From: Lasioglossum baleicum | Lineage: Eukaryota; Arthropoda; Insecta; Hymenoptera; Halictidae | Direction of reading: 5' to 3' | Length of the DNA stretch: 64,000 nt | Assembly (NCBI RefSeq): GCF_051020765.1 | Contig: NC_134929.1 | Location: forward strand, 22,086,135 to 22,150,134 | Shown: in pieces, positions 47,890-59,697 of the stretch | Position numbering within the stretch: the first letter of the stretch is position 1 | Layout: every line of letters begins with the position of its first letter | Program-made: the position numbers and the translations under genes | Notes under the pieces: model-generated | The model's input: the letters and a program-made list of their open reading frames with translations, nothing else | What the model was told of the DNA's origin: nothing | Databases searched by the model: none

Positions 47890-50796
47890 CTACAGTATGT
47901 CGGACACTTGTAAATCGGGATCCGGCTGGCTCACGCTCTCCGTCGAGAACTCCTCGAACGGCTCCAGTTGGTCCTTGATGTCTTGCTCGATCTTCACGGT
48001 ATTACTGCTCATGTCGCCGACCACGGGCTCGTTGCATTCTATGGTCGACGGGTTCAACGGGTCCTCCTCCGTCTTTATGTCCTGATTCATCATGAACGCC
48101 GGCTTCTTCGACTTCGCGTCCCGTTTGGCCACCTCCGTCCGCTCTCTCTCGTACATGAACGTCTTCCGTTTCCTCTTCATCGGTTTGCAGACTTTCTTGT
48201 ACAGGACGTTCATCTCCTTTATCCTGCTGGTCGGTATTGTCCAGTCCATTTCCTTGGACGTCGTGTCGGAGTTCCGTGTCGGATCCATTGTGCTCTCGTA
48301 CTCCAGAATCTCGAGACCCAGCTTTTTCATCACGCTGACCATGATGTCGTCGATGTTGCCGTTGATTATCAAGTCCGCCTTTTTATCCTAAAATCAAGAC
48401 ATTGTTTTTCTAGTCGAACGCGCCGATTCTTCGCGAGTAACGATCATCGAATAACTTACATAGGAGCAACCTTAAATTATTAATCTATCGGTTAGTATGT
48501 TGAGAGGGTGCGGGGAATTCGGATTAATTACGTAATATGTTATCTTACATGTTTCGTAGGTTGTAGATTACATATAACTAGCCGGCCTCCATACTTTTTG
48601 GTGTACAGAGGCAGATTACCGCTGGGAATAATTTGTAACGTCGTCCCCAGACATATACTCAAGTCGGCCACGCTGTAATTGTATTTTTCTCAAGTTAGTT
48701 TTACTCCGGACGGCGTTTCCCGGTACCGTTTAAATGAAATATAATTGTCAACTGAAACCTGAGAGACACCGAGATAGGATTTTCTGATCAACGAAAGCTT
48801 TCCAAAAATTTTGTTCTGCGCATACTTGCGTAGATGTATCGAAATTTTTTAACATCTAACATTGTACTTCAACAACCGTGAAACATTTAGGCGCTCTTCT
48901 TTTCATCTGTTCGCAAAAAAGGATCAAATTTTTAGCGAATTAACAAAGAAGCAGTCACGTTTCCAATATGACTACACCGTGTTTCTCTTGGCGATATGAT
49001 TTCGGTAAATTTTCTTCTTGTCAAAATTTGCGCAACGCCTCCAGATTTCCACCTTTCGTGTTTACATAACATGGAACATAACGTACGAGTAAATCAACAT
49101 TTTTATCGACACGAAAAACGTTGTGTTACCTAGAGTGCAGATCGGACAACGTCAGATCGCTGTCTGGCAAGTTGTGTTCCCAATCGAGGATGGTGTCGTG
49201 CATACGGCCACGACAAGGACGTCCGCCTATCTGTTCCGATCTACAAACAGTGTCTAATGATTTCTTGCCCACGCTTTTCGTTGCAAAATTCCGAATGAAT
49301 TGTCTGAAACGAATACAATGTGTCACTCTCTATCTCTCTCTCTTGTAAATGCTGCGCATAATCTCTGAGGTAAGATATCAACCTGCCACATTTGTCGCAT
49401 TGTTCCGTGAACATGTTCCCGTGCAACTCCGCCAGGTGTTGTCTCTGCACTCCTGACCGTAGATGCAAACCGTCGATATTCTGACTTATGATGAACTTTA
49501 CTTTTTCTACAATGGAATAGTATCGGTTTGAATATTATCGGTGCACGACTATTCCAGGTTCGTTATACTCACTGGCTTCCACCAATTTTTTCAATGCCAT
49601 GTGCGTCTTGGTGGGTATCGCCTCGTCGAAGGAGATGCTCATCGCAGGTTTCAAACCTTTCTGTTCTAATGTCCACACTCCGTTTGTACCTCTAAAATAT
49701 CAAACGTTGACCATGCAAATTATAATTACTATTTCTTCCCTTAATAATTTTCACAATTTTGCTATAAACGCATAAAGATCCGCAGTCTACCAATTAATTA
49801 CCAAACGAGGTAGTATATCAATTTTATATCCACCAAATTTTTAAAAAATCGTAGAGAATGTGGAAATATTCTAGGTCGGAAGGAATGTATAATTTTCGAG
49901 TTAAAATAGCTCTGATTGCAAAGGGTTAACTTGGAGAGACATTATTTCGGGGGTTTTGATTTATTAAAAGCTCATTAATAATACGAGGTGACGATCGAAG
50001 ATCAAACATTTTCGGCTATACGTAGAATGTTTTTTTCTTTGAAAAAAAGAGGGAGAAAATGAATTTCGCCTGGAATCCGGCGAGAGAGATCGTGCGTGTG
50101 TGTGTGTGTGTGCCTGTGAATTCATGATCCGTTTCGGGACGGATGATCGTCACCAAAGCTGCGCACAACAATGGTGGACACCGCGACCGAAACGAAACGG
50201 ATTCTGGTTGTTTCTTCGCGGCTCCCGTTCCCGCTTGATTAATTTAAAAGAATTGACCGGTGGCGCTTTCGGGCTCACAACAGATTGGAATATGATGGGC
50301 CATCGGTGTGGCGGCGGGAGGGGATGGAAATACATAGAAGTAGGGTGGGGATTCGAACGAAAAATTACAAATGATAATCACCGAAAATCCGGAATGCCCG
50401 CAGCAGTGCTGATGCCGGCGCCGGTGTGAACAACGACGTGACGCGCCGCTTTTATCCAATCGGCGAGTAGACCGCATTTCAGTCGTAACGCCTCGACGCT
50501 GTCGTATCGCTGAAAACAACGAACGATAGAGGGAATTAAAAAGCCGAGTCGAAAAAAAAAGATCGAGGAACCAGCGGAGGGAGAGCGAGCAGGCGAGCGA
50601 GAACGAGAGAACGGGGACGGGACGGAGACGGACAGACTCGACGAAACAACAAAGGGTCAAAGTTGAAAGGGTCGCGGGGATGACCGATAGACTCCCGCCA
50701 AACGATCAGTAACAATGGAGTTTTTTTTACCTCTTCGAGACCCAGCACTCCTTTGTTTTCGTAGTGCGAGAGCCCGTCCGCGTAGCTGCATGACAT
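47890..50796 (-). CDS. Sirt6: SIRT6-type NAD-dependent protein deacylase
   Basis: Nuclear class IV sirtuin that removes acyl groups from histone H3 lysines using NAD+, with roles in genome stability and metabolism. Seven coding exons: 50796-50731, 50509-50382, 49691-49573, 49506-49383, 49303-49130, 48672-48549, 48387-47890. All borders are GT-AG and phases match, giving about 410 residues. Start reads MSCSYADGLSHYENKG, aligning with the SIRT6 N-terminus. Motifs: GAGIST at 52-57, PDFRG at 62-66, SQNIDGLH at about 112-119, catalytic His133 in HGN, zinc cysteines at about 141, 144, 166 and 176, DTILDWE before the Rossmann end, and GTTLQIIPSGNLPL. The 165-residue last exon ends the core (GNIDDIMVSVMKKLGLEI) then forms a charged tail with KPMKRKRK, a likely nuclear signal. 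The tail is longer than in human SIRT6 (355 residues overall). Confidence 0.94.
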
Positions 50797-51470
50797 TTTG
50801 CCTCGGTGTTTGACGACGCACAGAATATACGACCCGAAACCCTGAAAGCCCGTGCGACGCTTACAATGGTTCTCTCGATCCGGTTTTTTTTTCCTCTAGC
50901 AGTAACCAGCAGTAACCAGCATCCCGACGCCGATATCAGCCAGCTCTCATGTGCCTGTACCCGCGCGCGCGACACGTAAACAATTTGTAAGTTAATGACC
51001 GCGTGCTGTTATGTTTATACGCTACGAATGACGATAAGTGATAGGAAACTCGAGATCCACCGAGAACGCATTCTCTGTTTTATAGACTGCACTGCATGCA
51101 ATGAAATGGCACTTGAACAGAAAGAAGATAATAAACGTGCGGCGCGTGCGCGTTGCGCGAACCCGGAACTGGCGGCTTTAGCGTTGCGGACGCTTGAGTT
51201 TCTCGCGTACATTCAATTCATGCCACGGCCAGTCAACGCCACCCACAGTCACCTCGACACACTAAATCGACTCGGCGGCATATTCGAAAACAGAACTGCT
51301 CCCCTCTCCGGGCGCCCTCCGCATTCTTCGCGAATTGTCGTGTAAAGCGCGCGCTTTCGTTACAGCTTCTTTCATCTTTCTATCAATTACCGGTTGTCTA
51401 TCGCCATTCAAACGGTATGACGCATTCTCGAAACTTTCGCGTTCCTGGATTTCTATGGAATGGTGGAGCA
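50797..51470. other. Upstream region of SIRT6, no other gene seen
   Basis: Contains the presumed SIRT6 promoter and 5' leader on the - strand. A short tandem CAGTAACCAGCAGTAACCAG lies at about 50901-50920. The open frame 50995-51345 (+) has no known domain. Confidence 0.45.
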
Positions 51471-52485
51471 CAGTTGGGCAAAATGTAATTTCAATTACAA
51501 TTACTTGCCAATTACTGTAATTTGAAATTGCAGAAATAAAATTACAATTACATGTATTTGTAATTGGTAATTGCAGTTACTTGACGAATCACTGTAATTG
51601 TAATTGTGATCCGCAATTACCATTACTGGTTGAGCCACAGTATAATTGCAATTACCAATTACAATTACATGTAATTGTAATTTTATTTCTCCAATTTCCA
51701 AGTAATTGTAATTGGTCGTTGCAATTACAAGTAATTGTAATGGGTAGTTGCAATTACTTAACGCTAAAATGGCACTAAAAAAAGGTAATTAGATACCTAC
51801 TAAATGGAAATGTCTAAAAAGAACAAACAAAAGGCATATCTTAGGAAATATTTATTATTTATTAAATCACAGCACTTAAAGAAATAGGTTCACTTGTCAC
51901 TTACATTGACAATGTAGTTTTCACTAGGAAATATTTATTATTTATTATGCTTTTTGGAGGGCGGAGATAGCGCACCTGTGCAATATTTGAATCTTTTCGA
52001 ATTCGCGGATGACGGAGGCAGAGCCAATGCTGAATGTGAAAAAGAAACGAAAGCTCAGTAACAAATTAGTAATTATTTTTCGCATAATTACTACTTATTC
52101 TACACCGCTATAAAGCAAACATTTTTTCGAACTGATACTGCTCTACCATCCTCAGCTCCAATTGAAAGACTTTCATCGTTTGCTTCCATGACAAACACTC
52201 CGAAAGCAAATCGATTATCCGACTCCAACTTTGAAATCAGGGTCATTTTGAAAAGTAATGGTAATCGTTTTTGTGAAATATCAAAAATAATTAGCTACAA
52301 TAAATATTTAAGAAATAATAAATATTTCCTAGTTAAAACTACATTGTCAATGTAAGTGACAAGCGAACCTATTTCTTATAAGAGTTGTAATTTAATAAAT
52401 AATAAATATTTTCTAACATATGCTGTTTATTTGTTCTTTTTAGACATTTCCATTGAGTAGGCATCTAATTACCTTTTTTTAGTGC
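51471..52485. mobile_element. hAT-like transposon remnant with long inverted repeats
   Basis: Starts with CAGTTGGGCAAAATGTAATT at 51471, resembling insect hAT ends of the CAGTGTTGGGCAA type, followed by about 300 bp of AATTAC-rich subterminal repeats. Two long inverted repeats of about 180 bp then face each other (51772-51956 and 52306-52485, roughly 90% alike, both with GGTAATTAGAT at the outside). Between them, + strand about 52130-52262 encodes a fragment like the hAT C-terminal dimerisation motif (ALPSSAPIERL, then NRLSDSNFE). No intact transposase and no right terminal repeat of the hAT type is visible. Confidence 0.65.
52130..52262 (+). pseudogene. hAT transposase C-terminal fragment
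   Basis: Conceptual translation contains TALPSSAPIERL and, about 20 residues later, NRLSDSNFEIRVILK, matching the conserved hAT C-terminal dimerisation region. Nothing upstream continues it in frame, so it is a remnant. Confidence 0.65.
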
Positions 52486-52562
52486 AAGGGTGTCGATCGG
52501 TTTTCGAGCGAGAGTGTGGTGCACACTGGATGGTTCACACTCACACACCGCTAGACACATAC

Positions 52563-52790
52563 AGTGGATAACAAAAGTAAGTTAACACTCATATTTTCAA
52601 TAATGAAATCACGATAACAGTAATATTTATTCACTTATAAAAATAAACAAGTTGATTACATATTTAATGGTAATGTTGAAAACAAAATTTATCACGATAA
52701 TCACAGTGATCTGAAGATTTATCAAGATACTGATCTTTCTATACTAAATATACAAAATTTGGTGTGCCAAAAGTAAGTTAAAGTATCGTT
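52563..52790 (+). mobile_element. Left end of a third Tc1-type element with direct repeats
   Basis: After TA the sequence CAGTGGATAACAAAAGTAAG resembles a Tc1 terminal repeat. Its core AAAAGTAAGTTAA recurs about 190 bp inside (about 52768-52781, GTGCCAAAAGTAAGTTAAAG), the IR/DR arrangement also seen at 14482 and 17908. No right end or transposase was found downstream, so the element appears truncated. Confidence 0.5.
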
Positions 52791-52799
52791 TAATAACAC

Positions 52800-54463
52800 T
52801 GTCCAACACCGTTCCACAATTAAATTGTGATGGTGGTTCTTATAGAGTTTTATGCACTGATTCCGAATCTGCTTTTAATTTTTCTCCTAGACGAACATTT
52901 GGGGCCCCTACGTAGTCGCAATCGCTAGATAGAAGATCAATCTAGCGGGGGTATATCCCTATTTGGCTTACTTTTTCGTTTTCGAGGCGTAATTTGCATT
53001 ATTCGGCAGCATGTAGCGGAGCCGCAAGAAGCATTGGGCGGCGCGACAGTGCTGCTACTGTCAAGAGACATACACTTTCTTAAATATCGAGAGATGTAGG
53101 GTTCTTATAGAAAAAGTTGGAGGCAACCCCGCTGGCAGGGATACATACAATGTCAATGCAACGTTTATTATGTTAAACCATACGTATTTAAACACACAGT
53201 TTGTCAGATACAGAAATACAAAAGCGAGGGTTCTGCGACGATACACTTCCGGTTCGAACGCTGATATCTGTTTCTCACATTCAGTGTGGCATTGTATTTA
53301 TCGCAACTCTAAAAGGCGGGAGAGATAGAGAGATTTTCGACCTTTTGTGTGTGAATATTGGAAAACTTGCATATTAAACTAATTCGATTCTGCGAATTCT
53401 CACAGTAACACCCAAGAAGAGGACTATACTTTGGAACGGCAAACAAGTCGTGCGTTATGGGACATCGCGGGGAGTTGAACGTTGAACGTAGTAACGTGCA
53501 CTGTGAATTTGCGCTAACTACTTACGGCAACCTGGCCTCAGAACGTACCAATACGTTTCTTCTCTACGTAGTGGTCCGGTGGGCGCATGCTCCACATTTT
53601 GACGATATCAAAAACTCTAAAGTACATACATATTATAAAGTGTCTCCGAAATTTTAATATGGTCATCTCTACACTCTACTCTAATACTCTTATAATTAAA
53701 TCCTGATCTAGCCGTATCAACTGCATGGACCATTTTCTCAGTGGTTCGTTGCAGCTGGAGCATAGACGCCTGCGCCTGAAATGACGAAAGATTCTAACGC
53801 AAACGCGATTCTTTTGCTGCGCAACGCTAATTCAACGAACACAGATCCAAAAGATCACTTTATATTTTGAACAGAACAACTATGCAAACTTTACTCTTAT
53901 CAAATTGGAATATCTTAAAATTGCTTCAAGTAGAGGTAAAAATGGAAAAGGGAATCGCGACTATTTCATTCGCAACGCTACATATTGAATACAATGGAAA
54001 TTAAAGTTAATTGAATATACTTAATCGAAGTGAATGGAAATCACGAGTATCTCCGCAACGCTAACTTATTTGATCTCTGTTCAAAAGCTTAATGCAACAC
54101 GCGCGTGGTTTTTTCGCAACGGTACTGCAAATCGCACGTAACATCGTTCCTCTTATCAAAAGTTTTAAGCTATAACTTAAAGTAGTGGGATTTCTGAAAA
54201 TTCCGCAGGAGGATCTTATCGGACGCCATTTTCTTTCCGTTTGAGGGCTCGTCGATAATGGCGGTCGTTATTTGGACCACAACAGCTTTTATCGACTTCG
54301 TTGTTCGGGCAGGTTATGGTTTTGAAATGATGCAAATATTATCGGAGCTAGTATCTGTTTGCAACAGGATTGTTGAGTTTACACGGGTTGAGTTACAACC
54401 TCTAAATGTATTTATACATATATATAGTATATGTGTACATATATATATATGTATACATATAAA
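52800..54463. other. Intergenic DNA, no gene recognised
   Basis: AT-rich with small open frames only; no splice-supported exon or RNA gene seen. A short (TA)n lies at about 54417-54460. Confidence 0.45.
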
Positions 54464-54785
54464 TGTTGGATTGCCGGTAACACTCCGGCAGTCCAAATGC
54501 AAAAACGAATTTAGTTTTGTGTGAGAATCACTGGCTTTAACAGTAACCAGATGTCAGCGGACCCATGGGCCTGTGATTTCTCTACATACCTATTGCCTGG
54601 GAAAAAGACAGAGCGCAGGCCTGGTCCTTTATTTCAAGTGGACAAGGGACTTTTCCACGTTGCCTTTTTCGCCTCTCCCAGCCTCTCCTCACTTCGAGTT
54701 TAGCTTTCAACGCGATACGACGTCCTTCCAAGCTCGGTTAAATAAAACAGTTTTAACAGTATACGCTGTTTTCGTTTAATCTACA
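54464..54785 (+). mobile_element. Possible solo LTR
   Basis: Starts TGTTGG and ends CTACA, has AATAAA at about 54743 near the 3' side, and is bordered by TATAA on both sides (54458-54462 and 54786-54790, one base off at the left). A stem TTGGATTGCCGG / CCGGCAGTCCAA lies at its 5' end. No internal retroelement genes are adjacent. The AT-rich flank makes the duplication weak evidence. Confidence 0.35.
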
Positions 54786-55164
54786 TATAACCCATTTCCA
54801 ATAATAAATACAATTGATCTCACTATGTAAAGGTCCCTGCGGAACCACCGATTAGTATAGTAGTATGTCGTCAGTAGCGGAACTTTTAGCGATGTTGATA
54901 TTTCAGATCACTGTTAGAACATATGGCACAGACTGAAGATTTAAGTATATGTATATGATCAGATTTGGTCTAATTCTCTAATTGTAAGTTTGAAATGCAT
55001 TACAGCTTGCAACATCAACCACTAGATGGTCATAAGTATTTCGTAAATGGAAATGGAAGCGTGCATGGTGTCACCGAAGTTAACCTAAACTCCTATATTT
55101 TTATAATAGAAATTCTGATTGTCCCTTGAGATTTTAGAAGTTGTTATTTTTGTAACATACAATC

Positions 55165-57521
55165 ATGACTCGGGTTAAAATAGGTAAATAATTTTTCTTA
55201 ATATTCATATGAATTAACATTTCACATTCATGTACGATTTTACTTTTAGAGTATGAACAAAGTAAGGAGGAGCGGATGATGATGACAATTGGTGAAATTA
55301 TACAAGAATTGTTGAAGGCGCACGCAGCGAATAGGGATGTGGACCTAAACAAATTAAAAACTCGAATATCTTCCAAGAATGGTTTGCAGACATCGCCTAG
55401 ATTGGTCGACATTATTGCAGCTGTGCCTGCGGAAGCAAGGAATATACTATTACCAAAATTGAAAGCTAAACCTATTCGAACTGCTAGCGGAGTTAGTACT
55501 ATAAAAGATGAAACCTTGTCTAGCAAATTATCGCGAAAGATACATTGAATCTTTTGGCTTCTGCAGATAGCTGTTGTGGCTGTAATGTGCAAGCCGCACA
55601 GGTGTCCTCATATTAATATGACAGGAAACATTTGTGTGTATTGTCCCGGCGGTCCTGACTCCGATTTCGAATACTCGACACAGTCGTACACTGGTTACGA
55701 GCCCACGTCCATGAGGGCCATTCGTGCAAGGTATAATCCGTTACTGCAAACAAGGCATCGTATCGAACAGGTGAATGCAAAATTCTACAAGCAACTCCTC
55801 CACAAGTGCTAACACCAAATTTTGTTATAGTTAAAACAATTAGGACACAATGTAGATAAAATTGAATTTATTGTGATGGGGGGAACCTTTATGTCCCTGC
55901 CAGAGGAGTATAGAGACTACTTCATTCGAAATTTGCACGACGCGTTATCTGGACACGTTAGCAGCAATGTCGAAGAAGCAGTGAAATACTCTGAAAGGAG
56001 TCGAACCAAGTGCATAGGTATTACCATAGAAACTCGTCCCGATTATTGCCTGAAGAAACATCTGTCGGACATGTTGAACTACGGGTATCTATCAGAGTCG
56101 TATCATAGAAGGAAACGATTAAACAACGTATTTTGAAAATATGATTTTTACAGGTGTACCCGCTTGGAGATTGGTGTGCAATCCGTATACGAAGATGTAG
56201 CACGCGATACGAACAGAGGACACACAGTGCGCGCGGTGTGCGAGAGTTTCCAAATGTCGAAAGACGCTGGCTTTAAAGTAATAGCACACATGATGCCAGA
56301 TTTACCGAATGTAGATATGGAGAGGGACATTAATCAATTTATCGTGAGTCGCATTTTTCTGTAATCTTCGATTCTTTTTTTCTTTTGAATGTTTCTCAAG
56401 TTTCGTCAATTTTCAGGAATTTTTCGCAAACCCAGCGTTCAGAGCGGACGGTCTAAAGATTTATCCAACGCTGGTTATTCGCGGTACAGGATTGTACGAG
56501 CTTTGGAAAACTGGAAGGTACAAAAGCTACCCGCCCAGTGATCTGATAGATCTTATAGCTCGCATATTGGCCCTCATTCCGCCTTGGACTCGCGTCTATC
56601 GTGTGCAAAGGGATATACCGATGCCTTTAGTGAGGTATGAATATATCAAAATCACACAGAGGGCACAGATAGCTGTTCTGCAGGTTCATCAATGTTTAAT
56701 AAAATATTTATTTAATACATAGTTCAGGGGTAGAACGCGGAAATATACGTGAACTGGCGCTGGCAAGAATGAAAGATTGGGGAACAGACTGTCGAGACGT
56801 AAGAACGCGAGAAGTGGGTATCCAAGAAATTCACCATCAGGTGCTTCCCTACGAGGTAGAGCTGATTCGTCGTGATTATGTCGCCAACGGTGGCTGGGAA
56901 ACGTTCCTATCGTACGAAGATCCTACACAGGATATTTTGGTCGGTCTGCTAAGATTGAGAAAATGTTCCAGCGAAACCTTCAGGTAAATCGTCGATTCAA
57001 CGTGTTGTTTAACGATTCTATTAATTATTTATATTTTATAGGCCAGAACTAAAAGACAGGTGCTCGATTGTGAGAGAACTTCATGTGTACGGTAGCGTGG
57101 TCCCGGTAAACGCCCGAGATCCTACCAAGTTTCAGCATCAAGGATTCGGTATGCTTTTGATGGAAGAGGCGGAGCGCATTGCGAGGGAGGAACATCAATC
57201 CGAGAAGATCGCTGTCATCTCTGGTATAAAAATAACTATACTCGGTCCAACAAGACAAGTCAGTGTAGATCAACAAAATACCAGCATACGCGTCCTTTGC
57301 TAACTATCTGAGAAATGTAACTTCAACTCTGTTGCACTGGCGTTTGTTTACCATTGCTAACTCGACTTGTTGGGCGAAGTAGATCGTATAGATATCCTAT
57401 TAGTTGGTCAGCTATGTATTAAAATCTTTTCGTAGGTGTCGGGACGAGGAACTACTACAGAAAAATGGGCTACGAACTCGATGGACCGTACATGTCTAAA
57501 ATGTTAATAGATTGCAAATAA
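55165..57521 (+). CDS. Elp3: Elongator complex catalytic subunit ELP3
   Basis: tRNA uridine(34) acetyltransferase of Elongator; its radical-SAM and acetyl-CoA-dependent domains start cm5U-type wobble modification. Nine coding exons: 55165-55183, 55250-55491, 55567-55770, 55831-56084, 56154-56343, 56417-56634, 56723-56983, 57042-57223, 57436-57521. All introns are GT-AG, most under 120 bp, and phases match, giving 551 residues (human 547). The start MTRVKIEYEQSKEERMMMTI is short of nothing visible. The 4Fe-4S cysteines of the CX9CX2C motif are about C100, C110 and C113 (RCPHINMTGNICVYCPGG). Conserved blocks include GYEPTSMRAIRARY, IVMGGTFMSLPEEYRDYF, ETRPDYC, MMPDLPN and the GNAT-type QHQGFGMLLMEEAERIA. 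It ends GYELDGPYMSKM then a short tail. No disabling change is seen. Confidence 0.96.
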
Positions 57522-57522
57522 A
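57517..57522 (+). terminator. AATAAA overlapping the ELP3 stop codon
   Basis: The hexamer AATAAA overlaps the TAA stop (GCAAATAAACGG). I see no other canonical + strand AATAAA in the next 300 bp, so this may be the poly(A) signal, giving an unusually short 3' UTR; a variant signal further on is also possible. Confidence 0.4.
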
Positions 57523-57899
57523 CGGTGATTGATAATTGTACAATGGAATTGCGCGTCATTATTTCAACCGTGTCTCGAACGTTAAAAGAACTTGCAGGTG
57601 GATTTTGTCTCAAATCTTTATTTCTTGGAACAATCTAAAAAATATTAGAGTAAAGAGAAAAAAATACAGCGCATTATTTTGCGGCGGTCACCGGTGACCG
57701 ATATCTATCAACTCTAAGAAACAGGACTATTCTCAACTTACTATTTTGCATAAAAATCCGCAGTTTAGTAAATAATTAGTGTTGAACGAATTGTCATTAT
57801 CAGGAATAGTAACGTTTATAGAAAATCGTCTAGCCTCGATAATTGCGATCTATCGAAGGTGGACAATTCGATCGGGTGATAAAGGAATAATAGCATAAG
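57522..57899. other. Intergenic stretch after ELP3
   Basis: Contains a fragment (57745-57763, TTGCATAAAAATCCGCAG) of the 200-bp MITE-like family seen at 12608 and 13697. Nothing else is recognised. Confidence 0.5.
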
Positions 57900-58285
57900 A
57901 GCCATGGGATCATGGGATATGGGATCCCCCACCTTTCCTTGCGCCACCTGCTGTCACGAGCCGGAGAGAGTAAACAAAAGCGAGTCGCATTGGTCGCATT
58001 CGTGTTCGTGACACCGCTGTCGATCAGTGAATGTTATTGCTTGCGCTTGAACGGTTCCTGTTTTGTGATGTGTGTTGTTTCAAATACGTCTCGGTCACGG
58101 ACGCGCGATTCGGCAGGAACGAAGTACCGCGTGTGTGCAGCAGCGTCTGACATTTTCGCGACCGGGACGACGATGTCGAGCAAGGAATGGGTCGGTGAAC
58201 GCTAGAGGACATTTTGGGCGAATCAAGGCGGCTCCTTGACAGACGAAAGGGACGAAGAAGTGTCCTGGCGCCAAACCGTGTCAAG
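57900..58285 (+). other. Candidate non-coding first exon of a downstream gene
   Basis: A GC-richer stretch ending in a consensus donor (TCAAG|GTAAGC at 58285/58286), with several short upstream-type ATGs and no long frame. This looks like a 5' untranslated exon on the + strand whose gene would continue beyond the window, but no acceptor partner is visible, so the call is tentative. Three nearly repeated ATGGGAT units occur at about 57903-57926. Confidence 0.3.
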
Positions 58286-59481
58286 GTAAGCGAATTATTT
58301 GCATCGGAAAACGCCGATTTGTATTTAGGTTAGGTTCCTTCGGCTGGCACTCGTTGCGCTCGAGATCCTCTATCCCTGTGCGACATAACATATCTCGCTC
58401 CTCGAGAACAGAGCTCCTTGACCGGCGATTTTGAAATTTCGCTTCGGCTCTACAGTCGACCAGGCACGATGGCGTTCGATTGACAGCGAACAGTTCGGTT
58501 GAGAAACTCGCCGTTTTCGGTGGTTGCACAGTGCACACGATTTTCGAACGCATGCACTGCACAAGGATATCCGTGTTATGTAAACAAAAAGAGAAACTCC
58601 TCCGACATTTATAATCGCGGTACACGTAATCCTGCGCCGTAACTGGTTCTGACATGTTCCTCTCGCAGTTCCTTGATTTATCGAGGTGCTCTGACCTTGT
58701 CCGTGCATTCGCACCTCGACGCGCTTCCCAAAAATTGCGTCGACTGTGATAATGCAATTAACATTTCTCGACGAGGTCTGTAATCCGCGCTTACATCGTC
58801 GAATGGATCAAATTGATGCTTACACACTGGGCTTTGCCAACGTAAGCTCGGTTATGTTTCGTCGAGCCAGCAAAATTTCTCAGTCGATATAATTGTCTTG
58901 TTTTGCTGTGCCTTTGTGCCCGCTAGAACGATCAAGGTATGCAAAGTCATCGAAATCCGACACGGCATACATATGATAATAAGAGATTCGCAAATCTTTA
59001 CTTTGAGAAAAATGATAAAATCTTTTATCAGAGAACCGATGTTTCGATAATTAATTCTTGCATATCGGAGGAACGTCAGACTTCTAGGAAGCACATTATC
59101 TACCGAGCAATAGAACAGATATATATCAAGAAAGGTGCAGATTTTCAAGGACTTCCGTTCGAAGACGATCCACGGTGTTTCAGTCTGTGTCGTCGTGTAG
59201 GCAAATTGGAAATGTACCCGAAGAAACGAGCGTGTTATATCACGGCTCAATTCGACAAAATCCAGAACAACGAATTATCGGCGGGTTGCGCAATTCTAAT
59301 TGCCGATCGAAAATCACGATAAGCGGTGCGTTCGCACACGATAACCATCGGGGCAACACGTCACGTCCTCCCTCGTGCGTATCGTGGCGAATCCGCGCTC
59401 GGGTGCACGCCTCCCTGTGTTTCGCGATGATTTTGGCTCGGCGCTGGCGATATATGTATATTCGCAAAGTGGCCGCGAGTC

Positions 59482-59697
59482 ATGAATTCGTCTCTGACCG
59501 GCCAATTGGATGACTCGCGATCTATAGTAAATATCCGGCTACTATTATTAAGTTTGTCCTTAACGATCGTTACGGGTATCGTCTCGCAACCATTAGCTCC
59601 CGTCGTACGAATGGCACCGGAGCGGTTCGCGGACTTCGCGAAGTTGTCGGGTCGTGATCTTGTGACGGGTTGTGTGTGTTTGCGTCACTCGCGCTAA
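59482..59697 (+). CDS. Small ORF with signal-peptide-like segment (tentative)
   Basis: A 71-codon frame with a hydrophobic core NIRLLLLSLSLTIVTGIV followed by SQPLAPVVRMAPERFADFAK and a short Cys-containing end. The pattern resembles a secreted-peptide precursor, but there is no family match, no obvious dibasic-flanked peptide and no splice or promoter evidence. It may be a chance frame. Confidence 0.15.
   Translation: MNSSLTGQLDDSRSIVNIRLLLLSLSLTIVTGIVSQPLAPVVRMAPERFADFAKLSGRDLVTGCVCLRHSR

Noticed and set aside
47968..48483. 171-codon frame on the + strand
   Set aside because: Antisense shadow of the last SIRT6 exon and its acceptor.
52900..53050. Right end of the Tc1-type fragment starting at 52563
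   Set aside because: GGCTTACTTTTTCG at about 52965 resembles the terminal core weakly, but it lacks the outer CACTG and a TA border.
58939..59322. 127-codon open frame on the + strand
   Set aside because: Starts with ATG and is not low-complexity, but has no recognisable domain and a 132-codon frame is open antisense to it; insufficient support for a gene.
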